A stretch of 64,000 nucleotides of DNA from Neomegalonema sp. (GTDB taxonomy: Bacteria; Pseudomonadota; Alphaproteobacteria; Rhodobacterales; Rhodobacteraceae): contig JALEFY010000030.1 of assembly GCA_022760435.1 (NCBI GenBank), forward strand, positions 62,001 through 126,000, given 5' to 3'. Of this stretch, positions 52,666 through 59,805 are shown in pieces. Both the position numbers and the translations under genes were made by a program. The first letter of the stretch is position 1, and each line of letters begins with the position of its first letter. The notes below the pieces were generated by a model. The model worked only from the letters and a program-made list of their open reading frames with translations. It ran no database searches and was not told the origin of the DNA.

Positions 52666-53874
52666 TCAGAGACTCAGGAATATCTGAATGGCGAAAGCGT
52701 TGGTGATGTCGACAAAAAACGCACCCACAAGCGGCAGGATGATGAAGGCTTTAGGCGAAGGGCCATGAGACTTCGTCACCGCGGTCATGTTTGCGATCGC
52801 CGTCGGCGTGGCCCCCAGCGAGAAGCCCGCAAAGCCAGAGCTGAGCACAATCGCCTGGTAGTCGCGGCCCATTAGCGGGAAGAACACCAGCAAGATAAAG
52901 GCGACGGCGGCGGCGGCCTGGGCCGCAAGGATGATCAACAGCGGTCCGGCCAGCCCGGCGATGGTCCAGAGCTGCATGCTCATCAACGACATGGCGATGA
53001 ACAGCCCGAGTGAGAAATCAGAAATAAGCGCCAGCGCCTTGGTGCGCGCCGGCCATTTCAGTTTGGGCAGCAGATGCGGAACCGTGTTCGACAGAATGAT
53101 CGCCGCCAGCAAGCAGGAGACGAAGAGCGGCAGCTTCAATCCGATCTCCGAGAAGCCGATATTCATGAACCAGCCGGCGATGATGGCGATATGGAGCGTC
53201 AGGATCACTGACATGATGTTGATGTGATTGATCTGCTCGACGTCTTCCCGATCATGGGGAATTCCGACCACAGGCACCTCGCCCACATCTTTCGAGACCC
53301 CGTTTCGCGCAAGCAGAAATTTGGCGATCGGGCCGCCAAGAAGACTGGCCATCACCAGGCCGAGCGTCGCAGCGGCAACGCCGATCTCGAGTGCGTTGGG
53401 CACGCCGTTATGCGCGGCGATCTCCGGCGCCCAGGCGATTGCCGTGCCATGTCCGCCGATGAGCGAGGCGGATCCCGCCAGCACGCCGACCGCGGCGGGT
53501 TGGCCGATAAGCGTGGCCGCGCCGACGCCGACGATGTTCTGCATAAAGATGAATCCGAGGGTCAGAATGAGAAGGACCAACAACGGTCGGCCTCCTGAGA
53601 CCAAGTCCGACAGACGAGCATTCAAACCGATCGCCGTGAAGAAATAGACCAGCAACCGGTCGCGCGTCTCAAGCTCAAAACCTATGGCGACATCGAAAGC
53701 GAGATAAACGCCAAGGATGGCGAGCGATGCGAGCAAGCCGCCCGTCACCGGCTCGGGAATATTATAGTCGCGCAAAAAGCGGATGCGATCCGTCAGCGAC
53801 ATGCCGACGAAGTAGACGATGATCCCAAGCGTGTAAGCTAGGAAATCGGCGGCGGTGAAGATCTCTGCGTCCAC
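52666..53874 (-). CDS. gltS: Sodium/glutamate symporter GltS
   Basis: A 402-residue carrier with about ten membrane helices in two inverted halves. Family blocks: FLRDYNIPEPVTGGLLASL near residue 35, QNIVGVGAATLIGQPAAVGVLAGSASLIGGHGTAIAWAPEIA near 115-155, and SSGFAGFSLGATPTAIANMTAVTKSHGPSPKAFIILPLVGAFFVDITNAFAIQIFL at the C-terminus. It imports glutamate with sodium. Directly followed by a potassium-channel gene, an unusual pairing. Confidence 0.93.
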   Translation of the reverse strand: MDAEIFTAADFLAYTLGIIVYFVGMSLTDRIRFLRDYNIPEPVTGGLLASLAILGVYLAFDVAIGFELETRDRLLVYFFTAIGLNARLSDLVSGGRPLLVLLILTLGFIFMQNIVGVGAATLIGQPAAVGVLAGSASLIGGHGTAIAWAPEIAAHNGVPNALEIGVAAATLGLVMASLLGGPIAKFLLARNGVSKDVGEVPVVGIPHDREDVEQINHINIMSVILTLHIAIIAGWFMNIGFSEIGLKLPLFVSCLLAAIILSNTVPHLLPKLKWPARTKALALISDFSLGLFIAMSLMSMQLWTIAGLAGPLLIILAAQAAAAVAFILLVFFPLMGRDYQAIVLSSGFAGFSLGATPTAIANMTAVTKSHGPSPKAFIILPLVGAFFVDITNAFAIQIFLSL

Positions 53875-54261
53875 GCGATAGAGCTCCCTTGATGGCGTCT
53901 ATTCAGGATTTCGGCATCTGACTTGCAGCGGTATGGGCGACGGTTTGCTTGAGCCCGAGCGCCGGTGGTCGCCCCCCGGTGACGCCCTCAGCGTTGGGGA
54001 GAGTCATCGGAATGAATAGCTGATGGTTTCGGCGTTGGCGAGCGCGCTGTGTGCTGACCAGGTATTTTCCGCGCTGCCGAAGCGTCCTGCTTAGCGCAAG
54101 CTTGCCTCTATCCATCCGAAGCGACGTGCCGATCTGCTCTCAGTTGGGATGGTGAACGGCCTATCTGTCAAACGTTGAAATATTCAACTTGAATGTCTTC
54201 AGGACGAATGGATGTCGGAGTATATCCCGCCCATCTGCACTTCTGCTTTTGAGAGGCTGGA
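53875..54261. other. Region upstream of the cas remnant
   Basis: About 390 bases between the divergent gltS and cas8f-like genes. A 70-codon minus-strand frame (53903-54115) shows no family features. cas1 and cas2/3, which usually precede csy1 in type I-F loci, are absent here. The cas8f promoter should lie in the AT-richer part near 54160-54210. Confidence 0.45.
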
Positions 54262-55413
54262 ATGGACGAAGACACCACCCAAGCGCCCGAGCCATCCGAC
54301 AAGCCGTCGGAGAAGGCCTTGAAGCTAGAGGGCCTGCTCTCCCACAAACCGTTGGGCCGCGTGCTTGCCCTTGAAGAGGTTGCGTCGGAATTCGCCTTGA
54401 TCCGCGATACACTCATCGAAGCTCGTAAACGGGTACCCGATGAGGCGGACTTTGCCGCGGTCGGCCAGGCGAGTGGGACGCATCTGGTAAAGCTGAACTC
54501 GGCACGTGCAGAGGTTGGCCAGCACCTGCTGAAGATCGAGCCCGCAGGTCGCAATCGCGCTCCTGAGCTTTTTCCGTCGCTCGATGCCAAGAAGGCACCG
54601 GTCGCCAAGATCGTCTTTCGCCCGCTTGAGATCAGGGGGGCCCAGACGCGGAGCTTGGCCGATCACATCCGCAATCCAGATGACAACTCGCCGGTTGTGC
54701 TCAAGGCCTTCGCCGCCTCCTTCGGGCAAGAGAGTCTGGAAGCGCTGCGAACAGCGCTGCTTGCGCCAATGCCGCCCGTCACGCAGCTTCCGGCCGCAGA
54801 GTTTCCGATCATCTTTTTGCCGCGCCCCGGGGGAGGGGATTTGCAGGTAACGCCCCTGTCCCCAGCCGAGGCTAATATCAAGTTTTGGGAAGTGACCGAG
54901 CGCTACTTCCGCAAGCAAGAAAAGGACGCACCGCCGGTTGCGCGAGGCAAGTGGCTTCGCCAGCATGTCTCGGGCAAACCGCAAAACATCTCCAGCGCGA
55001 TCGGCCCGCGGCGCACCCGGTTTTTGGCAACCATGCCGACGATACTGGACCAGCGGAGCGCTGAGCTTCATCGCTTCGTGCATGGCGGGAGCTTTCCGCG
55101 ATGGCGTGATCCTTCAGTTGGCCCAGCCGTCGAAGCCTATGCCAATCTCTTGGATCAGCCCCACAGCAATGCGGATATTCGCGCCGGGCTCGACCGCCGC
55201 GCCGATGCGTTGATCGAAGGTGCAAAGGTTTTCGTCGACGAGATACTGGCCGAAGCCAGCCATGATTTCCCAGACAAGGAATTGCGCCCTGCGCCGGGCA
55301 TCGACACCATCATTTTGCGACGTTCATGGCCCAAGGACGGGGCTGACCGCGCGCGGCGCGTACTGACTGGCGAGCACTTCAGGGATCGGTTGAAAGCGGC
55401 AGGGCTGTCATGA
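54262..55413 (+). CDS. Cas8f (Csy1)-like protein of a type I-F CRISPR system
   Basis: A 383-residue protein, slightly shorter than the usual 430. It matches Csy1/Cas8f at several places: SGTHLVKLNSARAEV near 71-85, a hydrophobic block SPVVLKAFAASFGQ near 143-156, FPIIFLPRPGGGDLQVTPLSPAE at 181-203, and GKPQNISSAIGPRRTRFLATMP at 238-259 (compare the KPQNIS block of P. aeruginosa Csy1). In the Csy surveillance complex Cas8f binds the crRNA 5' handle and the PAM. It overlaps the truncated cas5f by four bases. No frameshift seen. Family match is from motif memory, not a search. Confidence 0.75.
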   Translation: MDEDTTQAPEPSDKPSEKALKLEGLLSHKPLGRVLALEEVASEFALIRDTLIEARKRVPDEADFAAVGQASGTHLVKLNSARAEVGQHLLKIEPAGRNRAPELFPSLDAKKAPVAKIVFRPLEIRGAQTRSLADHIRNPDDNSPVVLKAFAASFGQESLEALRTALLAPMPPVTQLPAAEFPIIFLPRPGGGDLQVTPLSPAEANIKFWEVTERYFRKQEKDAPPVARGKWLRQHVSGKPQNISSAIGPRRTRFLATMPTILDQRSAELHRFVHGGSFPRWRDPSVGPAVEAYANLLDQPHSNADIRAGLDRRADALIEGAKVFVDEILAEASHDFPDKELRPAPGIDTIILRRSWPKDGADRARRVLTGEHFRDRLKAAGLS

Positions 55414-55760
55414 TCCTGATCGCTCTCAATCTGCGCGCCAGCCGCGTCAACCTGCTCATGAATGATTTCGCCGCCGGGCTTCCGAGCCCGCTTGCCTTTC
55501 TTGGGCTCGCTGCCGCCATGGCACCCGAGCTCGGTGCTGAGCGCTGGTCAATCGGCGTATTGCCGATCTTGCACCATGTTGATGTGAGTGAGGGGCGGAC
55601 CAAGGCGGAGGCTGCTCCCAAGAAAGGCAGGTTCGCGCCGGTCGAGATCGTTGAGGATCTGACGGGCTCTATCAGCGTCTCGGTTCTGTTCGACATCCCT
55701 GACTTTGACCATGATTTCAAGCTCAAGGAGGCTCTTTTGGGCCGCCGGATAGGCGGCTGA
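55410..55760 (+). pseudogene. Truncated Cas5f (Csy2), fused into a CRISPR repeat
   Basis: Only 116 residues remain of a family that is usually about 300-330. The N-terminus matches Csy2: LIALNLRASRVNLLMN, then GLPSPLAFLGLAAAM (compare GFPSP.AF.GF..AL), then GRTKAEAAPKKGRFAPVEIVEDLTGSISVSVLFDI. The frame stops inside the first CRISPR repeat; its last codons (GRRIGG, then stop) are the repeat core itself. Csy2 normally continues GG at this point, so the C-terminal two thirds was lost by recombination with the array. cas7f and cas6f are gone as well. Confidence 0.72.
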
Positions 55761-55824
55761 GAGAATTGCCCATTCGCGAAGACGCCGGGCGCTTTGCTTC
55801 CCCGCCGGATAGGCGGCTGAGAGA
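55737..55824 (+). CRISPR. Type I-F-like CRISPR mini-array, one spacer
   Basis: Two 28-bp repeats (55737-55764 and 55797-55824) share their last 23 bases, with core CCGCCGGATAGGCGGC and end TGAGAGA, the stem-loop and tail of type I-F repeats (core CTGCCGTATAGGCAGC, tail TAAGAAA). The single spacer, 55765-55796, is exactly 32 bp, the I-F length, giving a 60-bp period. The first five bases of the two repeats differ because the first is joined to cas5f coding sequence. A possible degenerate third repeat begins at 55857. Confidence 0.82.
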
Positions 55825-55874
55825 TAAGGTATGTGGTCCCTCTCCTATCCCTACCACTTCGCCGCGGCGATCAC

Positions 55875-56261
55875 TCAATCGGGGAGCGTGTAGCGGAGCT
55901 CGTAATCGTGCCGCTCTGGCGATACGACGATTGCCATCGTTCCCGTCAGCCCGGCCAGCCCATCGGTCCCGGAGTCGGGGACGACGACCACGCTCAGCGT
56001 CGGCGTGCCTTTATCCATCAGCCCGCTATGTTGGAGCGTGAAGGAGCCTTCTCTGCCCGCGAGAGTGGCGGTGACGCGCTCCATTGCGACATAGCCGGCG
56101 GAACCTGGTACATCACTGCGAAATGCCAGCATTTGACCAAGGCTGCTCCCTTGCAGATCGCCCTTGTAGGTCTTTGCGATCAACATGCTCCCGATCGGGC
56201 CATCGCCGGAATTGATCGGGGTGAGCTTTACGTCGAAGCTCCCTGTCGCTTGATCTTGCAT
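55875..56261 (-). CDS. DUF3224-family protein
   Basis: A 128-residue protein of the DUF3224 type: GSFDVKLTPINS near residue 7, PIGSMLIAKTYKGDLQGSSLGQML, GYVAMERVTATLAGREGSFTLQHSGLM and a terminal HDYELRYTLPD. The fold is an allene-oxide-cyclase-like barrel; activity unknown. The ATG at 56261 follows AGGAGGG. It ends 50 bases after the last CRISPR repeat and looks like core chromosome, so it marks the right flank of the accessory stretch. Confidence 0.82.
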   Translation of the reverse strand: MQDQATGSFDVKLTPINSGDGPIGSMLIAKTYKGDLQGSSLGQMLAFRSDVPGSAGYVAMERVTATLAGREGSFTLQHSGLMDKGTPTLSVVVVPDSGTDGLAGLTGTMAIVVSPERHDYELRYTLPD

Positions 56262-56368
56262 CTGAACCCTCCTGCCAACGCCTCCTGTCAAGGCCTTCGG
56301 CTTTTAGCGCACTGACCTTCGTGAGGGAATGCCCGCGTTTTGAGCGCGCTTGGTGCCTTCCTGATGCT

Positions 56369-56388
56369 GCAACACAATGCGGTGTTGC
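56369..56388. promoter_or_regulatory. Palindrome between divergent genes
   Basis: GCAACAC and GTGTTGC arms flank a 6-base centre, in the 274-base gap between the divergent DUF3224 and AraC genes, where an operator for the AraC regulator could lie. Confidence 0.35.
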
Positions 56389-56535
56389 CTGCCTGCCCGC
56401 CATCGGGGGCCGACCGGACCTTACGACAACACTAAAGTCGGATCGGTAGAGGGGCGCAAAACCAGCGAATGCGTGTTGTCATTTCTCCGGGCGGAATGTT
56501 CTTTTGAAAGAAAACCATCCTGGGAGGATCTCGCG

Positions 56536-57549
56536 ATGCTGGAGCATGCGCTCGTGCTGGGCGCGGATGGCGCTCCGCTCAAGTATCCGGAGCGCACCCG
56601 CTCGCAGGACTGGGGCGAGGTCGAGGAATTCTGCCGCGCCGTCTACATGCCCTACCGCGTGCGCCCGCTCGAGCGGCATGCGCGGCCGGACGCGACATTG
56701 CTCAGCGCCAGGGCCGGGCGGGTGACGCTGACGCGGTTCTCCTATGGCGCCGCGATCCATCTCGACCAGTTCGATCCTGCGGCGGGTAATATTCTGGTGC
56801 TGAACACGCTGCACGGCGCGCTGCGCCACCAATCTGCGGGCGAGCCCGCGACGACGCGCGCCGGGGAAAGTTTCGTCGTCGATTGCTCGCGGACCGATTA
56901 CTGGCTCGAAGGCGAGCGCGAGCACATGCAGTTCAACCTCACGATCCCGCATCAAGCGATGGAGGAAACCGCGGAGCGCTGGTTCGGCTTCGTGCCGGGC
57001 GATGCTCTTTGGACCAGTCGGGTAAAGATCGGCGGACCGGGCTCGCGCTGGCTGTTGCTGCTCGATTACGTCGCGCGCACCTTGAGTGCCGATCTGCCAT
57101 TGCCGCCGAATGGCGCGATGGGGGAGCATCTTGAAGAGATGATCTGCCTCGATCTGCTGCGCGAATGGGCCGAGGCGGCTTGTGTGCCGCTCGAGAGCGG
57201 GGCGCGGGCGGCGGCGCCGCGGTATGTGCGCCGTGCCGAGGAGATCTTGCAGGCCGAGGCGCGTGAGCCGCCCTCCATCGGCGAGGTTGCCCAGCGCGTC
57301 GGTGTCTCCGCACGCACGCTGTCCGAGGGATTTCGGCGCTTTCGCGGGATCACACCGCGTGCCTTTTTGTCGGCGCGCCGGCTCGATGGGCTGCGCGCCG
57401 AGCTCGAGGCAGCGCCCGCCGGGCACACGGTGGCGCAGATCGCCGCCGGTTGGGGCTATGTGAATTTCGGCGCTTTATCCGGGGCCTATCGGCGGCGGTT
57501 TGGCGAGTTGCCCTCGCATACCATCGCGCGAGCGCGGGGGGCTGATTGA
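56536..57549 (+). CDS. AraC-family transcriptional regulator
   Basis: A 337-residue regulator: N-terminal cupin-like sensor (AraC_binding_2 type, with AIHLDQFDPAAGNILVLNTLHGALRHQ) and a C-terminal double helix-turn-helix: PPSIGEVAQRVGVSARTLSEGFRRFRGITPRAFLSARRLDGLRAEL and VAQIAAGWGYVNFGALSGAYRRRFGELPS. The ATG at 56536 has GGGAGG before it; the longer frame from 56377 is not needed. The next gene on the strand encodes a beta-lactamase-fold esterase, a possible target. Confidence 0.9.
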   Translation: MLEHALVLGADGAPLKYPERTRSQDWGEVEEFCRAVYMPYRVRPLERHARPDATLLSARAGRVTLTRFSYGAAIHLDQFDPAAGNILVLNTLHGALRHQSAGEPATTRAGESFVVDCSRTDYWLEGEREHMQFNLTIPHQAMEETAERWFGFVPGDALWTSRVKIGGPGSRWLLLLDYVARTLSADLPLPPNGAMGEHLEEMICLDLLREWAEAACVPLESGARAAAPRYVRRAEEILQAEAREPPSIGEVAQRVGVSARTLSEGFRRFRGITPRAFLSARRLDGLRAELEAAPAGHTVAQIAAGWGYVNFGALSGAYRRRFGELPSHTIARARGAD

Positions 57550-57684
57550 GCGGTGAGAGGCATTTTGCTGCCGAAACCGAACAGCCCTCGCCGCTCGCGG
57601 ACAGACAAGCGGCAAGGGCGCGCGCAAGCTTCCTGAACCAGAAGAAACTGGACCAGAAGAAACAGGGCCAACTGGGAGGAAGCC

Positions 57685-58893
57685 ATGACCATTTTGAAAT
57701 CTGCCTGTGACGCGGTGCTCGACGGCGTCGTCACTTCGGATCCGCGCGTGCCCGGGGTCGTCGCCATGGTGACGGACCGCGCTGGCGACATCTATTCCGG
57801 CGCCGCAGGCGAGCGCCGGCTCGGCGGCGAGCCGATGAGCGCCGATACCGTCTTTGCGATCTTCTCCACCACCAAGGCGATCGGCGGGACGGCGGTGATG
57901 CAATGCGTCGAGGAAGGGCTGCTCGATCTCGACGCGCCCGCGAAGGAATACGCCCCCGCGATCGGCAAGCTGCAAGTGCTCGAGGGGTTTGACGCGAGCG
58001 GAGCGCCCCGCATGCGCGCGCCAAGATCGGACGTCACCACTCGGCAGCTGATGCTGCACACGGCCGGTTTCGGCTATGATTTCTTCAACGAGAATTACAA
58101 CCGGATGGCGCAGGAGCATGGCCAGCCCAGCGTTGTCAGCGCCAGCCGCGCGGCGATCGAAACGCCGCTTCTGTTTGATCCGGGCGAGAAGTGGGAATAC
58201 GGCACCAATATCGACTGGGCCGGGCAGGTGGTCGAGGGGATCCGCGGCAAGCGGCTTTCGCAAGTGCTCAAGGAGCGGGTCTTTGCGCCGCTTGGGATGC
58301 AAGACATCGCTTTCACCCGCACCCCGGACATGAAGGCGCGCACGGCCACGATCCATGCCCGCGGGGCCGATGGCGCGCTCTCGCCGATGGATGATTTCGC
58401 GCTGCCCGATAACCCGGAGATCGACATGGCCGGGCATGGGCTCTATGCGAGCGTGCCCGAATACATGAAGTTCATCCGCATGTGGCTCAATGATGGTGAC
58501 GGCCCGAACGGGCGGGTGCTCAAGCCCGAGACGGTCGAGCAGGCGGTGAGCAACGGCCTTCAGCCGCATCAGAAGGTGGTGATGTTGCCCGGCGTCATCC
58601 CCGCGCTCTCGAACGATGCCGAATTCTTCCCCGGACTGAACAAGGGGTGGTCCTATACCTTCATGGTCAATGAGCAAGAGGCGCCGACGGGCCGCCCGGC
58701 GGGGGCGATCGGTTGGGCGGGGCTGGCCAACTGTTTTTACTGGATCGACCGGCAGAACGGAGTGGGCGGCTATTGGGCGACGCAGATCCTGCCCTTTGGC
58801 GATCCGGTTTCCTTCTCCGGCTATCTGGATTTTGAGACCGCGGTTTATCGCTCGATGACCAAGACTTCGATGACCAAGACCAAAGCGGCCTGA
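57685..58893 (+). CDS. Beta-lactamase-fold serine hydrolase (esterase)
   Basis: A 402-residue class C beta-lactamase-like hydrolase. Ser61-x-x-Lys64 (STTK) is the nucleophile motif, and Tyr172 in YGTN is the second motif; the third (H/K-x-G) is replaced by a family-specific [15 protein letters not shown]. No signal peptide, so it is cytoplasmic and more likely an esterase (EstB type) than an antibiotic resistance enzyme. GGAGGAAGCC precedes the ATG. The C-terminus carries a TKTSMTKTK duplication. Confidence 0.88.
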   Translation: MTILKSACDAVLDGVVTSDPRVPGVVAMVTDRAGDIYSGAAGERRLGGEPMSADTVFAIFSTTKAIGGTAVMQCVEEGLLDLDAPAKEYAPAIGKLQVLEGFDASGAPRMRAPRSDVTTRQLMLHTAGFGYDFFNENYNRMAQEHGQPSVVSASRAAIETPLLFDPGEKWEYGTNIDWAGQVVEGIRGKRLSQVLKERVFAPLGMQDIAFTRTPDMKARTATIHARGADGALSPMDDFALPDNPEIDMAGHGLYASVPEYMKFIRMWLNDGDGPNGRVLKPETVEQAVSNGLQPHQKVVMLPGVIPALSNDAEFFPGLNKGWSYTFMVNEQEAPTGRPAGAIGWAGLANCFYWIDRQNGVGGYWATQILPFGDPVSFSGYLDFETAVYRSMTKTSMTKTKAA

Positions 58894-59068
58894 GCCGGGC
58901 TCTTGCCGAGAGCGGGGCAGACGGAAGGCATGGGCTCTGTGTCTTTCGTCGTCCTTGATCAGGGGACGGGAAGTTGATCCTGGCGCTTTTGGGCACGGAG
59001 TGTTTCTGTGCCCGCCTTTCTGCTGCGGGCGGATTTCTCGATTTACATTTTGCCACATCGCGTTAAAA

Positions 59069-59083
59069 GAACAAATGTGGACC
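59069..59083 (+). promoter_or_regulatory. Candidate LexA (SOS) box of the imuA operon
   Basis: GAAC-N7-GACC differs by one base from the alphaproteobacterial LexA site (GAAC-N7-GAAC, i.e. GTTC-N7-GTTC). The imuA-imuB-dnaE2 cassette is a known LexA target. The site overlaps the likely GTG start of imuA. Confidence 0.5.
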
Positions 59084-59805
59084 ATACAGCTTCGCTTCCT
59101 CTCGCCAATCTTGCCATCGGCCGCGTGCATGAGGCTTATGGGCCCTCCGCTTGGGCCTTTGCTGTGATGCAGGCGGCGCAATCGGCGTGCTCGGCGCGGC
59201 CGGTTGTCTGGATTTCGCGCAGGCGCTCGATGATGCGGCTGAATGCGCAGGGGCTGGCGCCCCTTCTCGACCCAGCCTTGCTGCTGCTGGTGCAGGCCAG
59301 GGATCAGCGCGAGGCGTTATGGGCGATGGAGGAAGCCTTGCGCCACAGCGCGACTCTCGTGATCGCCGATCTGGAGAAACCTGCCGATCTCACAAGCAGC
59401 CGCCGCTTGCAATTGGCGGCGGAAACGGGGGGCGCCACGGGGCTGTGTTTGCTGGAGCGGGGGCTGGTCACGAACGCTGCCGAGACACGCTGGCAATGTT
59501 TGCCATTGCAGCAGGGATTGGACTCGACAGCGCATTTTTTTGCACTTAAAAGGAACAAAAGAGGTATTTTAGGGGTCTTCAAGGGTGTGTGGGATGCCGG
59601 GTCGCGTTCTGTACATGTGGTTTCCGCATCTGGCAGCGGAGTTGATGCAGCGCCAGAAGGGGCGGGCGAGCGCGGGGGGCAGTCCGCTGGCGGTCTTGCG
59701 CATGGAGCGCGGCGCATGGCGGCTTTCCTCGCTGAACAAGAGCGCGGTCAAGCTGGGGCTTCAGACGGCAATGAGCCTGGCGGATGCGAAAGCGCTGGTT
59801 CCTGA
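59077..59805 (+). CDS. imuA: ImuA, RecA-like accessory protein of translesion synthesis
   Basis: A 242-residue protein with the ImuA pattern: GRVHEAYGPSAWAFAVMQAA, RPVVWISRRRSMMRLNAQGLAPLLDPALLLLVQARDQREALWAMEEALRHSATLVIADL, LTSSRRLQLAAETGGATGLCLL. ImuA interacts with RecA and helps the ImuB-DnaE2 mutasome. The GTG at 59077 starts next to the conserved part; the GTG at 59008 is an alternative with a better ribosome site. The conserved region ends near residue 175, and the last 212 bases overlap imuB in another frame, so the C-terminal tail may be read-through. Confidence 0.75.
   Translation: MDHTASLPLANLAIGRVHEAYGPSAWAFAVMQAAQSACSARPVVWISRRRSMMRLNAQGLAPLLDPALLLLVQARDQREALWAMEEALRHSATLVIADLEKPADLTSSRRLQLAAETGGATGLCLLERGLVTNAAETRWQCLPLQQGLDSTAHFFALKRNKRGILGVFKGVWDAGSRSVHVVSASGSGVDAAPEGAGERGGQSAGGLAHGARRMAAFLAEQERGQAGASDGNEPGGCESAGS

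Noticed and set aside
53903-54115. 70-codon frame upstream of cas8f as a possible transposase or cas fragment
   Set aside because: No transposase, Cas1 or Cas3 motif could be seen and the composition is not protein-like.
54262-55413. Tn7-like CRISPR-associated transposon (type I-F3)
   Set aside because: cas8 and cas5 are separate genes and no tniQ, tnsA, tnsB or tnsC is present nearby.
45713-56262. Direct repeat of the tRNA-Thr 3' end marking the far end of an island
   Set aside because: No copy of the tRNA 3' sequence was found by eye downstream, so attL/attR boundaries cannot be claimed.
57685-58893. Beta-lactam resistance gene
   Set aside because: The protein has the STTK motif but no signal peptide and lacks the class C third motif; an esterase-type role is more likely.
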